Assembly: GCA_903822185.1 (NCBI GenBank)
Contig: CAIJOA010000032.1
Location: 124,001 to 188,000, forward strand
Direction: 5' to 3'
DNA length: 64,000 nt
Source: an uncultured Rhodospirillales bacterium
Lineage (GTDB): Bacteria; Pseudomonadota; Alphaproteobacteria; ATCC43930; CGMCC-115725
Part shown: one piece after another, positions 7,578 to 16,652 of the stretch
How positions within the stretch are numbered: position 1 is the first letter of the stretch
Layout: the number at the start of each line of letters is the position of its first letter
The notes under the pieces: model-generated
What the model saw: only the letters and a program-made list of their open reading frames with translations
Database searches by the model: none
Told to the model about the DNA's origin: nothing
Position numbers and translations under genes: made by a program

Positions 7578-10238
7578 TCATACGCCGATGCGGGCGATGG
7601 CGGCGTTGAGGCGTTCGAGGGAGGCTTCGTAAGCCGCCTGGCGTTCGCGTTGTTCGTCGATCGCTTCGGGCTTCGCTTTGGCCATGAATTGCTCATTGCC
7701 GAGTTTCTTCGCGATCTTGTCGAGTTCCGACACGATGCCCGCCGCTTCTTTCTGCAAGCGCGCGCGTTCCTTGCCGAGGTCGATCGCACCGGCCAGGTCG
7801 ATCAGCATCGTCGTGCCTTCGACCACAACCTGCAGCGCGTTCTTCGCATCGAACGAAGCTTCGCCGAAGGCGATGTCCTTCAAACGCGCCAGACGACGGA
7901 TCGGTTCGTTATGACGGGCGATCCATTCGCGGCCTTGCGCTTGAGTCTCGGTAACGGCGGCGTTGAGCTCGCTGCTCATCGGGATATTCATTTCCGCACG
8001 CGTCGTGCGGATCGCCGAGATCAGCGCCACGACCCATTCCATCTCGGCGACGGCGCCGTGATCGTCGAGATCAATCGCTTCGGGCCATTTCGCGCCGATC
8101 AGCAACCCAGCATCCGCACCGGCGATGTGTTTCCACAGCGTCTCGGTGATGTAGGGCATGATCGGATGCAGCAGATGGGTCACGCGCTCGATCACCCAGA
8201 TCGTCGTCGCGCGGGTTTCGGCCTTGGCGGCTTCGTCTGTGCCGGTGAGGATCGGCTTCGAGAATTCGATATACCAGTCGCAGAAACTGCCCCAGGTGAA
8301 TTGGTAGAGCGCATCGGCCGCGTCGTTGAATTTATATTCGTCGATCGCCGCGGCAACGCGCAGGCCCAGCTTCATCGCCTGCGCCCCGATCCAACGATTG
8401 ATCGTCAGAGTCGCCGTCGCCGGGTCGAATCCCGGCACACGGACACATCCGTTCATCTCGGCATAACGCGTCGCGTTCCACAGCTTGGTGCCGAAGTTGC
8501 GATAGCCTTCGATGCGGCTTTCGGCCAGCTTGATGTCGCGGCCCTGCGCCGCCAACGCGGTCAGGGTGAAGCGCAGCGCGTCGGTGCCGTAACGTTCGAT
8601 CAACTCCAGCGGATCGATGACGTTGCCCTTGGACTTCGACATCTTCTGGCCGCGCTCGTCGCGCACCAGCGCATGGATATAGACCGTCTTGAACGGCACC
8701 TGGCCCATGAACTTGCAACCCATCATCATCATCCGGGCGACCCAGAAGAAGATGATGTCGAAGCCCGTCACCAGCACGTCGGTCGGGTAATAGCGCGCCA
8801 CTTCGCGCGTCTGTTCCGGCCAGCCCAAGGTCGAGAACGGCCACAGCGCCGACGAGAACCAGGTATCGAGCACGTCTGTATCGCGGCGCAGCGATTGCTC
8901 GCGGCCGTAATGTTTCGCCGCGCTGTCCAGCGCCTCGGCTTCGGTTTCCTCGACGAAGATCGTGCCGTCGGGACCGTACCAGGCCGGCACCTGATGACCC
9001 CACCAGATCTGGCGCGAGATGCACCAGGGCTGAATGTTGCGCATCCATTCGAAGAAGGTGTTCTCCCACATCTTCGGAACGAACTTGGTCGCGCCGCTTT
9101 CGACCGAGGCGACGGCGGCCTTCGACAATTCGGCGGCATTCACATACCACTGATCGGTCAACCATGGCTCGATCACCACGCCGGATCGGTCGCCGTACGG
9201 CACCATCAGCGTGTGCGGATCGATCTTCTCGACCAGCCCCTGCTCTTCCAGCGCGATGACGATCGCCTTGCGCGCGGCGAAACGGTCCATGCCGCGATAG
9301 GCCTCGGGCACCTCGCTGTTCAGCTTGGCGTCCTGATCGAAGATATTGAGCAACGGCAGGTTATGCCGGCGGCCGACCTCGAAATCGTTGAAGTCATGCG
9401 CGGGAGTGATCTTCACCGCGCCGCTACCGGTGGTCGGATCGGCATGTTCGTCGCCGACGATTGGAATGCGCCGGCCGGTCAGCGGCAGAACGACATTCTT
9501 GCCGATGAGATGTTTGTAGCGGTCGTCGTCGGGATGCACCGCGACGCCGGTATCGCCCAGCATCGTTTCCGGCCGGGTTGTCGCAACGGTGATGAAGGTG
9601 TCGGCATGGCCTTCAACCGGATATTTGAAATACCACAGCGAGCCCTTGGTCTCGCGGCTTTCGACTTCGAGGTCGGACACCGCCGTATGCAGCTTGGGGT
9701 CCCAATTGACCAGCCGTTTGTCGCGATAGATCAGCCCTTCGCGATGCAGCTGCACGAAGACGCGCCGCACCGCTGCCGACAGACCTTCGTCCATGGTGAA
9801 GCGTTCGCGCGCCCAATCGGGCGATGCACCCAGCTCGCGCAATTGCCGGGTGATGGTGCCGCCGGATTCGCCCTTCCACTGCCAGACGCGTTCGATGAAC
9901 TTGTCGCGGCCCAGCGCATGACGATCCGACTTTTCGGCTTCGAGCTGACGCTCGACCACCATCTGCGTCGCGATGCCGGCATGATCGGTGCCTGGCTGCC
10001 ACAACGCATCGAAGCCGCGCATGCGGTGATAGCGGATGAGGATGTCCTGCAGCGTGAAGGTCAGCGCGTGACCCATATGAAGGCTGCCCGTCACGTTGGG
10101 CGGCGGCATCATGATGGTGTAAGGCGTTGCCTTACTCTCGGGATTGGCAGCGAAAGCGCCGGCCTTTTCCCAAGCAGCGTAAATATCCGCCTGCACGGCG
10201 GCCGGATTGAAGGTTTTATCGAGCGTTTGATCAGACAC
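7578..10238 (-). CDS. valS: valyl-tRNA synthetase
   Basis: This 886-residue class I aminoacyl-tRNA synthetase charges tRNA-Val. The HIGH signature appears as PPPNVTGSLHMGHA (residues 45-58) and KMSKS at about 532-536; the CP1 editing domain includes the threonine-rich ATTRPETMLGDTGVAVHP. The C-terminal part carries the anticodon-binding domain and a final coiled coil (LGKERARLQKEAAGIVSELD) typical of ValRS. I chose the GTG at 10238 because AAGGAGG lies 10 bases upstream and the protein then begins SDQTLDKTFNPAAVQ; the in-frame extension upstream is low-complexity and overlaps the intergenic spacer. It lies directly downstream of popZ on the same strand, probably co-transcribed. Confidence 0.97.
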   Translation of the reverse strand: MSDQTLDKTFNPAAVQADIYAAWEKAGAFAANPESKATPYTIMMPPPNVTGSLHMGHALTFTLQDILIRYHRMRGFDALWQPGTDHAGIATQMVVERQLEAEKSDRHALGRDKFIERVWQWKGESGGTITRQLRELGASPDWARERFTMDEGLSAAVRRVFVQLHREGLIYRDKRLVNWDPKLHTAVSDLEVESRETKGSLWYFKYPVEGHADTFITVATTRPETMLGDTGVAVHPDDDRYKHLIGKNVVLPLTGRRIPIVGDEHADPTTGSGAVKITPAHDFNDFEVGRRHNLPLLNIFDQDAKLNSEVPEAYRGMDRFAARKAIVIALEEQGLVEKIDPHTLMVPYGDRSGVVIEPWLTDQWYVNAAELSKAAVASVESGATKFVPKMWENTFFEWMRNIQPWCISRQIWWGHQVPAWYGPDGTIFVEETEAEALDSAAKHYGREQSLRRDTDVLDTWFSSALWPFSTLGWPEQTREVARYYPTDVLVTGFDIIFFWVARMMMMGCKFMGQVPFKTVYIHALVRDERGQKMSKSKGNVIDPLELIERYGTDALRFTLTALAAQGRDIKLAESRIEGYRNFGTKLWNATRYAEMNGCVRVPGFDPATATLTINRWIGAQAMKLGLRVAAAIDEYKFNDAADALYQFTWGSFCDWYIEFSKPILTGTDEAAKAETRATTIWVIERVTHLLHPIMPYITETLWKHIAGADAGLLIGAKWPEAIDLDDHGAVAEMEWVVALISAIRTTRAEMNIPMSSELNAAVTETQAQGREWIARHNEPIRRLARLKDIAFGEASFDAKNALQVVVEGTTMLIDLAGAIDLGKERARLQKEAAGIVSELDKIAKKLGNEQFMAKAKPEAIDEQRERQAAYEASLERLNAAIARIGV

Positions 10239-10288
10239 GGCCGAGCCGCCTCCTTGAAAGCGGATTCGGAATCGAAAGCAGCCGCGTG

Positions 10289-11065
10289 TTAGCGGCGCTG
10301 AGCGTCGATGGCCAAGCGGCCGATCTCTTCGCGGACGATGCGCTCGACGATTTGCGGCAGGTTGTCGTCGAGCCACGATTTGAGGATCGGACGAAGAAGC
10401 TCGCGGGTGATGTCTTCAAGAGTCTGGTTGGACTGGCCCATGGGCAGGCTTTCAATATCTGGCTCGCGGTGGGTACGGGTAACAAGTTCGCTCAAGGCGG
10501 CAAGCGAGGCCGTCGCGGCATGATCCGAGATCAACCGATCACGATTTGAATGTTCGGGTTCCGGCGGTGGCGGCGGTGGTTCGATCGCGCGCGGTGCCGG
10601 TGGCGGATCGACATGCCGAATGACGGGCATCGGCTCGGGTTCGGGCTCTTCATGCGCCAGCGCCAACGGTGCTTCTTCGACGACCTGAAGCGGCTCTTCG
10701 TGATGCACGACGGGCGCAGGCGGCGGCGCGGGTGGCGGAGGCGGCGGCAACGGATTGTCATGAACCTCGTCGGTGAGGAGCAGGACATCGTCATCGACGA
10801 AAACGGGTTTCGGCGCGGGGGCAGCAGCAACAGGCGCGGCAACGGGTGGCGGCACCATCGGTGCGATTTCGGCTGGTGCCGGACGGGCGACAGCTTCCAG
10901 GGGCGGCGCTTCGGGCGCTTTGGCCGGAGCAGCCTCAGCCGGCAACGCCGTCGGCGCTTCTTCAGCAGCCGGCGTCGCTTCCTCGCCATCCTCGGATATG
11001 ATCCGACGGATGGAAGCGAGGATTTCTTCCATCGATGGTTCGTGTTGGTCTTTGGCGTCCGACAT
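10289..11065 (-). CDS. popZ: PopZ-family polar organizing protein (DUF2497)
   Basis: The 258-residue protein has the three-part layout of PopZ. There is a short conserved N-terminal helix (EPSMEEILASIRRIISEDGE), a long acidic proline-rich disordered middle (about residues 30-180), and a C-terminal helical oligomerisation block (LEDITRELLRPILKSWLDDN then LPQIVERIVREEI). In Caulobacter PopZ forms a polymeric condensate at the cell pole that anchors the centromere-binding protein ParB and polar signalling proteins. The position just upstream of valS is the expected alphaproteobacterial arrangement. The ATG at 11065 is preferred because MSDAKDQHEPSM matches the family start; a GTG two codons earlier (11071) is possible. 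Confidence 0.9.
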   Translation of the reverse strand: MSDAKDQHEPSMEEILASIRRIISEDGEEATPAAEEAPTALPAEAAPAKAPEAPPLEAVARPAPAEIAPMVPPPVAAPVAAAPAPKPVFVDDDVLLLTDEVHDNPLPPPPPPAPPPAPVVHHEEPLQVVEEAPLALAHEEPEPEPMPVIRHVDPPPAPRAIEPPPPPPEPEHSNRDRLISDHAATASLAALSELVTRTHREPDIESLPMGQSNQTLEDITRELLRPILKSWLDDNLPQIVERIVREEIGRLAIDAQRR

Positions 11066-11200
11066 GCCCACCTAGTCCCGGCTAACCCTTTCTATAGTAG
11101 GGTAAAGCTGCCGGAAACGCCAGTGACAGTGAGGTGATTAGGTTGGGGTAGCCGGTGCGTGGGGCGACTCGGACGCCAGTGCCCTACCCCATCCCTTTAT

Positions 11201-11296
11201 CGTCACCCCCGCGAAAGCGGGGTTCCATGTCTCGACCGCGCTGATTGCGGAATGGATTCCCGCTCCTGAGCGAAGTCGAAGGGCGCGGGAATGACG
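11201..11296. repeat. Intergenic palindrome, family P3, interrupted by a P4-like fragment
   Basis: The left arm cgtcacccccgcgaaagcgg and the final cgcgggaatgacg are family P3. The right arm is split by cctgagcgaagtcgaaggg, which resembles the gagcgaagtcgaggg arm of family P4b. It lies between popZ and the TolC-like gene, which are on the same strand. Confidence 0.82.
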
Positions 11297-11316
11297 AATG
11301 AGGTTAGGCGGCCGCC

Positions 11317-12711
11317 TTACTTCTTATCCGTACCGTTGTCGGAGCCGAAGCCGATGACCTTGTTGCGGACCGACTGGTAATGCTTTTGCACGTCGTAGAG
11401 ATCGACCGGCAGCTTCAATTCGATTGCGGTCAGGCGGCCGGTCTGCAGTGAGAGGTTAAACTCGGCGACATTGTAATCGTGCTGCGCCTTCACCAGGAAG
11501 ACTTGATCGGCGAACAATTCCTGCTGCGCGTTCAAGACGTCGATGACGGTGCGCGATCCGACCTGTTGTTGTTGGGTGATGCCTTCGAGGGCAATCGTCG
11601 CGGCGCGGATCGTCGTCTGCAACGAGGTGATGCTGGCACGGGCGGACTGCATCGTCTCCCACGCCTGGGTCGCGGTTTGAACCGCGGCACGGCGCGCATC
11701 GTCGGTGGTGCCTTGCGCCTTGCCGACGTTTTCGATGGCGGCGCGGCTTTGCGACCAGACGTTGCCCGCCTCGTACAGCGGCACGCTGAGCTGCACCACG
11801 GCCGAGCGGTTGGTGGCTTCGCGGCCAAGGACCGTCGTGTCCTGCGCGCGGTTGATGTTGCCGACAACCGACAGCGTCGGCAGAAGCTGCGCCTTGGTCG
11901 CGGCGACGGTGTCGCGCGCGGCGGCTTCGGTGAATTGAGCGGCGATGATGTTCGGATTCTCGGTCGCCGCCAAGGTCAGCGCGTGATCGCGGGTCGCCGG
12001 CAGCACCGGATGGCGTGTCGGCTGAACCAGATCGATCGGCGCGTGGCCGACGACACGGGTGTAATTGGCTCGGTCGTTTTCAAGTGCGCCCTGATCGGTC
12101 TGGCGGGTCGCTTGCGCGGCCGCTTGACGGGCTTGCGCCTGGGCGACGTCGGTACGCGTCACCTGCCCGACCCGGAACTGATCGTTGGTCGCTTCCAACT
12201 GTCGCGCCAGAACCTGTTCGTTATTGCGGTCGAGTTCGACCACGGCGAGATCGCGCAGCACGTCGAAATAAGCCTGCGCCGCAGTGAAAAACGCGGTGCT
12301 CTCGGTTGCGACAAGGCGCGCCCGTTCCGCCGTCACCTGGTCTTCGGCCTGGGCCGTCTTGGCGATCGTGCCGCCGCCGTTCCAGATCGGCTGGGTCAGG
12401 GTCAGCGCGTAGGTCGTCGGGTTCAGTTTTTGATAGCCGGGCGCGTTGGGCGGTGCGGCAGGGGTGTTTTCCTGCTGCTGGAATCCGGTCGAGGCGAGAA
12501 ACGTGACGGTCGGACGCCACCCCGCGATCGCCTGGGGTACGCCTTCGTCGATGGCGCGCAGATTGGCGCGCTCGCCAAGGATTTGCGGGTTGGTGTTGTA
12601 GGTCGAGACCAAGGCTTCGTCGATCGATTCGGCGCGGGCGCCGGCGGCGAGCATCCCCATGCCCGTCACACCCAAGCCCGTCACGAGCGAGGCAAACACA
12701 ATCCGACGCAT
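11317..12711 (-). CDS. tolC: TolC-family outer membrane channel protein
   Basis: The 464-residue protein has a signal peptide (residues 1-27, ending ARA) and two tandem outer-membrane-efflux domains of alternating coiled coils. The first helix hairpin begins ESIDEALVSTYNTNPQILGERANLRA, the classic TolC opening, and the second half repeats the pattern around LTLAATENPNIIAAQ. It would form the trimeric outer-membrane and periplasmic tunnel for type I secretion and tripartite efflux. No inner-membrane partner is adjacent; the popZ-tolC-pcm neighbourhood is common in alphaproteobacteria. It is distinct from the NodT/OprM-type lipoprotein at 61066-62550, which belongs to its own efflux operon. Confidence 0.93.
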   Translation of the reverse strand: MRRIVFASLVTGLGVTGMGMLAAGARAESIDEALVSTYNTNPQILGERANLRAIDEGVPQAIAGWRPTVTFLASTGFQQQENTPAAPPNAPGYQKLNPTTYALTLTQPIWNGGGTIAKTAQAEDQVTAERARLVATESTAFFTAAQAYFDVLRDLAVVELDRNNEQVLARQLEATNDQFRVGQVTRTDVAQAQARQAAAQATRQTDQGALENDRANYTRVVGHAPIDLVQPTRHPVLPATRDHALTLAATENPNIIAAQFTEAAARDTVAATKAQLLPTLSVVGNINRAQDTTVLGREATNRSAVVQLSVPLYEAGNVWSQSRAAIENVGKAQGTTDDARRAAVQTATQAWETMQSARASITSLQTTIRAATIALEGITQQQQVGSRTVIDVLNAQQELFADQVFLVKAQHDYNVAEFNLSLQTGRLTAIELKLPVDLYDVQKHYQSVRNKVIGFGSDNGTDKK

Positions 12712-12772
12712 AACAGCTCCCCGAACCTTATTTTATCGACGGCCAGACTTAGACCGCGACTTAGAAGCAGAC

Positions 12773-13444
12773 TTAGAAAACGAAACCGGGCGCGCGCCCG
12801 AACTCCGGCAAAAGACAAACCGCCGCGTCGAACATCGCGCGGCTGGACAACGCGCCTTCGGCACGGGTCATCAACGTGGCCTGTCCCACCCCTGCCCCCG
12901 GCAGACGCGAATCAGGTTCCAGCACGGTGACGAGACGTCCGCCCTCGGCGAGCTGGTCGCTCACCCCGGCCGGGATCGTGGTGACGGCACCGCTGATGAC
13001 GATGACATTATAAGGACCGGCGGCACGCCAGCCGGTCGCGAGCGGTCCTTCGACCACCTGAACATTGGCATAACCGAGATCGCCGATCGCACCGCGCGTC
13101 GCGGTGCAGCAACCGGTATCGCTATCGACCGAAACCACCGACGCCGCGATCTTCGAAACAAGTGCCGTGGTGTAGCCGGAGCCGCAACCGATCACGAGCG
13201 CCTTGTCATGAAGGCCGATTGAAGCAGCCTGGAGCATGCGCGCCAGCACCATCGGCGCCATCACCGCACGGCCATTGCCGAGCGGAATGTCGCTATCGAC
13301 ATAGGCGTTACCGCGCAACGCCGGCGGCACGAAGCGCGCCCGCGGAACGGTGAGGAAAGCGTCGAGAACGCGCTCGTCCGTCACCTTATTGGTGCGGAGC
13401 TGGCTTTCGACCATATTGAGACGGGCAACGGCTTCGTTGATCAT
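12773..13444 (-). CDS. protein-L-isoaspartate O-methyltransferase-like protein
   Basis: The 223-residue protein has the Pcm fold. An N-terminal MVESQLRTNKVTDERVLDAF (residues 11-30) precedes VPRARFVP and the SAM-binding motif I ALVIGCGSGYTTAL, then SVVSVDSD and LVTVLEPD. True Pcm repairs isoaspartyl residues with SAM. This short form, upstream of tolC in alphaproteobacteria, has a divergent substrate region and its activity is uncertain. In the usual GxGxG loop a Cys replaces a small residue (GCGSG), as in some relatives. The ATG at 13444 is chosen because MINEAVARLNMVESQLR matches the family; the 21 codons upstream are poorly conserved in type. Confidence 0.85.
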   Translation of the reverse strand: MINEAVARLNMVESQLRTNKVTDERVLDAFLTVPRARFVPPALRGNAYVDSDIPLGNGRAVMAPMVLARMLQAASIGLHDKALVIGCGSGYTTALVSKIAASVVSVDSDTGCCTATRGAIGDLGYANVQVVEGPLATGWRAAGPYNVIVISGAVTTIPAGVSDQLAEGGRLVTVLEPDSRLPGAGVGQATLMTRAEGALSSRAMFDAAVCLLPEFGRAPGFVF

Positions 13445-13618
13445 GGCAACATTGTGTTTAACCAATAAAAGCCCTGGACTTATAGAGCGTTGGGTAAAAG
13501 CTGACAATGCGCCGATTAGCCTCGGGGATGATTCCTTGGGGTTCGGATTCCTGGCCCCCGAAACGGTCGCGGATATGGACGAAAGCCCGCCGGCCCCTTA
13601 TATCTCCTCCCCCTATCC

Positions 13619-13692
13619 GGCCGGATGGCAGAGTGGCGATGCAGAGGACTGCAAATCCTCGTACCCGAGTTCGATTCTCGGTTCGGCCTCCA
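13619..13692 (+). tRNA. tRNA-Cys (GCA)
   Basis: A 74-base cloverleaf with acceptor arms GGCCGGA and TTCGGCC, anticodon stem GAGGA and TCCTC flanking loop CTGCAAA (anticodon GCA), T-arm CCGAGTTCGATTCTCGG and an encoded CCA end. Cysteine is the only amino acid read by GCA. Confidence 0.96.
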
Positions 13693-13840
13693 AATTTCCT
13701 GGGCGTTTACGGGGTGTTATTGGAAACCCTTTAAACCCTGGATGACCAAAGGGCGCGCGCGCCGAAAACCATCCTAAGTGGTGGCAAAGCGCGCAAGGCT
13801 TTGATATAAGCCCGCCCACGCCGTTCGCGGCGACCGCTAT

Positions 13841-13915
13841 TCCGGGGTAGCTCAGCGGTAGAGCAATCGGCTGTTAACCGATCGGTCCGCGGTTCGAATC
13901 CGCGCCCCGGAGCCA
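13841..13915 (+). tRNA. tRNA-Asn (GTT)
   Basis: A 75-base cloverleaf with acceptor arms TCCGGGG and CCCCGGA, anticodon stem ATCGG and CCGAT around loop CTGTTAA (anticodon GTT), T-loop GGTTCGAATCC and an encoded GCCA end. It lies 148 bases after tRNA-Cys and is followed at once by a strong terminator. Confidence 0.97.
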
Positions 13916-13921
13916 GTTTTG

Positions 13922-13961
13922 AAAAAGGGGTTGAGCCGCCACGGGCGCTCGGCCCCTTTTT
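13922..13961 (+). terminator. Rho-independent terminator after tRNA-Asn
   Basis: The stem aaaaagggg..gagc pairs with gctc..ccccttttt and ends in a run of five T on the plus strand. With its A-rich left arm it could also work in the opposite direction. It begins seven bases after the CCA end of tRNA-Asn. Confidence 0.85.
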
Positions 13962-14117
13962 ATTTGCCCCTAGCGCAAACGCGAGCTTCGATTTCCCCAC
14001 AGCCCTAGCTCGATAACATTCGCCCTATTCGGCACCAATAGACCTCCTTCGCAATTTCCCTCCTAGCTGTTACCTTTCGACAAGGCAGGCGGGGCGTTTC
14101 GCCGCTAGGGGGAAGCA

Positions 14118-15014
14118 GTGGGAACAGTGTCCGCGTTTGTACGGAACAACTTCGTTGCGATCTGTTTCTGTTTTCTGGTTATAGGCCAAACCCAAGCACA
14201 GCAGAGTCCTTCGCCGCAGACTGTGGCCGAAATTAATCGGCGATGCGAAATGGCTTTCGCAAATCCGGCAATCGATCCAATACGCCCAAAAATTGCAATC
14301 AATATTCGAGACACGACATTGCGAATGCAAAACGACGGCGCATACGCAACGGATAAGGAATGGATTGCTTTAGAAACTTGGCTAAAAGCCCGCGAAGACT
14401 GTATTAGCGCGTCCGCCGCTAAGAGGCGAGCAACGACCCCTGCTCAAATATTGTCTGTACAAATCTCCGTTGAGCAAAGAACCAATCAGCTTATAGGTGA
14501 TTTAAGAGGCGGAAAAATCAGCTACGGACAGTTCAATACAGCACGCGTCGGAAACGTAACCGAAGGCAGCAAACAAATCGCACAAATAAAACGCGATCTA
14601 AATATAGGGCCTCAGTCATCTTCAGCCACAGAGACAAGAGTACCCCTGAAAAATAATCACGGAACATTCAGCGTTCCAGTTATCGTCAACAACGCGATAA
14701 GGCTTGATTTCATCATCGATAGCGGCGCAGCGGATGTGAGCATTCCCGCCGATGTGGTCATAACTCTGATGAGGACTGGAACTTTAAAATCAACCGATTT
14801 TACAGGAAAGACAATATACGTTCTCGCGGATGGATCGAAGGTTCCTTCCTCCACTTTCGTTATTAGATCACTGAAGGTCGGCAACAAAATTATTACTGAC
14901 GTAAGAGGAAACGTCGCTTCAGTGAAGGGAAGCCTCTTACTCGGGCAAAGTTTTCTTCAGCGCATTAAATCGTGGTCGATAGACAATTCAACACAACAAC
15001 TCGTGCTTCAGTAA
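14118..15014 (+). CDS. secreted retropepsin-like aspartic protease domain protein
   Basis: The 298-residue protein begins with a signal peptide (residues 1-28, ending TQAQ), continues with a helical region of unknown function (30-165), and ends in a single-lobe aspartyl protease-like domain. In that domain VPLKNNHGTFSVPVIVN is followed by LDFIIDSGAADVSIP, where D-S-G is the catalytic-type triad, and by LLLGQSFLQRIKSWSID, the second conserved block of clan AA periplasmic proteins. These usually act as dimers; substrates are rarely known. The GTG start at 14118 follows AGGGGGAA at ideal spacing. The gene is clearly more AT-rich than its surroundings and sits next to a tRNA pair, which suggests acquisition by transfer. 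Confidence 0.8.
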   Translation: MGTVSAFVRNNFVAICFCFLVIGQTQAQQSPSPQTVAEINRRCEMAFANPAIDPIRPKIAINIRDTTLRMQNDGAYATDKEWIALETWLKAREDCISASAAKRRATTPAQILSVQISVEQRTNQLIGDLRGGKISYGQFNTARVGNVTEGSKQIAQIKRDLNIGPQSSSATETRVPLKNNHGTFSVPVIVNNAIRLDFIIDSGAADVSIPADVVITLMRTGTLKSTDFTGKTIYVLADGSKVPSSTFVIRSLKVGNKIITDVRGNVASVKGSLLLGQSFLQRIKSWSIDNSTQQLVLQ

Positions 15015-15230
15015 ATCATGCTTGCCTTAGAAACGTCGGTGCATTTCGGCGATATCTTCCATCTCCTGAAGAGAGGCGCTGTCATTTAAATCGACACCGG
15101 CCCTCAGACCTCCGCTCGACATACTGACAGACGGCGTAATAAGCGCGCGGCTACGGACACAAGACCGTGCGATGCGCAAGCGGCGGAATACGCGCTCGAT
15201 CAAGTTGCCAAATAATCCGCGCAAGCAACC

Positions 15231-16547
15231 CTACCGCATCTTCAGCACGGTCACCTGGTCGCTCGTCGGGTCCGTGGTCTTGCGCAGGTCGGCGACCTGT
15301 TTGGCCGTCACCGCCCCTGCCCCGTTGCCCCAGCCGTTGCGGATGAAGCTGACGACGTCGGCGATCTGCTCGTCGTTCAGTTGGCCGCGGAACTGCGGCA
15401 TGCGGTAGGCGTCGGGGGCACCTTTGACGACCAGCGGGGCGGCGCCGTTGAGGACGAGGTTGATGAGCGAGGCCGGGTCCTTGTCGAGCACCGTCGGGTT
15501 GCCGGCGAGGCGCGGCAGATAGGGCGCGAAGCCTTTGCCGTCGTTGCCGTGGCACGCGGCGCAGGTACCGGCGTAGGTCGCGGCACCGGGCTCAGTCGCG
15601 CGGGCGCTGTTGAGCGCCGTGGTGGTTGATGCGTCATAGACGTAGGCCGGCTGGTTCTCGGCCGGGGCCAGCGATTTGATATAGGCCGCCACCGCCGTCA
15701 CATCGTCATCCGACAGATAGGGCGTGCTGTTGTTGATGACGTCGATCATCGAGCCGAACACCGCGCCGTCGCGGTTGTGGCCGGTCTTGAGGAATTCGGC
15801 GACGTCTTCTTTCGCCCATTGGCCAAGGCCCGTGCGAAGATCGCCGCGCAGATTAGCCGCCGACCACCCGTCGAGATTGGCGCCCGACAGATACGCCGTG
15901 CTGCTGTCGTCGAGAGCCTTCTCCTGGAAGGCGATGCCGCGCGGCGTATGGCAGGCGCCGCAATGGCCGAGGCTTTCGACCAGATAAGCGCCGCGATTCC
16001 ATTCTGCGTCGTGATTCGATTGCGGCACATACTTGCCGCTAGGCGCGAAGACCGCATCCCAGATTGCCAGCGGCCAGCGGAAGCTAAGCCAAGCCGGAAT
16101 CTCGTTCTTCATGTTGGCTTGTTTGACCGGCGCGACTTCTTTGAGGAAGAAGTCATAGAGCGCGTGCATGTCATCGTCGTTGAGCTTGGCATAGGACGGA
16201 TACGGCATGGCGGGATAAAGCCGATGCCCATCTTTGGCGATGCCACGGCGCAAGGCGCGATCGAAATCGTCGAACGTGTAATCGCCGATGCCGGTTTCTT
16301 TATCGGGTGTGATGTTGGTCGAATAGATCGCGCCGACCGGGCTGCCCATCTTGAGGCCGCCGGCAAAGGCCTTGCCGTTCGGCACGGAATGGCAGGCAAC
16401 ACAATCGCCGGCGCGGGCGACATATTCGCCATGACTCATCTGCGGCGCAGACGGCACGACCACGGCGGGTTTGGTGTCCTGCGCATTGGCCAGCGGTACG
16501 GCGCCGACAATGAGAAACGCGGCGGCAAGAAATTTCATCGGATTCAT
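15231..16547 (-). CDS. triheme cytochrome c, electron-acceptor subunit
   Basis: The 438-residue exported protein has a signal peptide (1-23) and three c-type heme sites, CVACH (about 50-54), CGACH (about 197-201) and CAACH (about 332-336). The three-domain layout is that of the cytochrome subunit of membrane alcohol, aldehyde, gluconate and nicotinate-type dehydrogenases, which pass electrons from a periplasmic oxidoreductase to ubiquinone or an oxidase. Methionine-containing segments such as YRMPQFRG could give axial ligands. It is the third gene after the 2Fe-2S and molybdopterin subunits, 105 bases downstream of the latter, so it probably serves that enzyme. The ATG at 16547 is used; a GTG one codon earlier also exists. 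Confidence 0.92.
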   Translation of the reverse strand: MNPMKFLAAAFLIVGAVPLANAQDTKPAVVVPSAPQMSHGEYVARAGDCVACHSVPNGKAFAGGLKMGSPVGAIYSTNITPDKETGIGDYTFDDFDRALRRGIAKDGHRLYPAMPYPSYAKLNDDDMHALYDFFLKEVAPVKQANMKNEIPAWLSFRWPLAIWDAVFAPSGKYVPQSNHDAEWNRGAYLVESLGHCGACHTPRGIAFQEKALDDSSTAYLSGANLDGWSAANLRGDLRTGLGQWAKEDVAEFLKTGHNRDGAVFGSMIDVINNSTPYLSDDDVTAVAAYIKSLAPAENQPAYVYDASTTTALNSARATEPGAATYAGTCAACHGNDGKGFAPYLPRLAGNPTVLDKDPASLINLVLNGAAPLVVKGAPDAYRMPQFRGQLNDEQIADVVSFIRNGWGNGAGAVTAKQVADLRKTTDPTSDQVTVLKMR

Positions 16548-16652
16548 CACGATATGCTCGCTGATTTTTTTATGGGACGGACGGCGGAAGAGTGATGACG
16601 CGCGAGCACAGCCACCGCCGCGGGGCGATGGCTGTGTTGCTAAAGCGTCAGA

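Noticed and set aside
7527-10292. Very long open frame on the plus strand across valS
   Set aside because: It is antisense to an intact valyl-tRNA synthetase with HMGH and KMSKS motifs; long antisense frames are expected in GC-rich DNA.
15027-15224. 65-codon minus-strand frame after the triheme cytochrome gene
   Set aside because: It would need a TTG start seven bases beyond the cytochrome stop, has no ribosome-binding site and no recognisable domain. A real small gene is not fully excluded, but the 200-base gap is better left as non-coding.
13841-15230. Possible integrated island at tRNA-Asn
   Set aside because: I looked for a direct repeat of the tRNA 3' end and for an integrase and found neither; only the base composition of one gene supports transfer.
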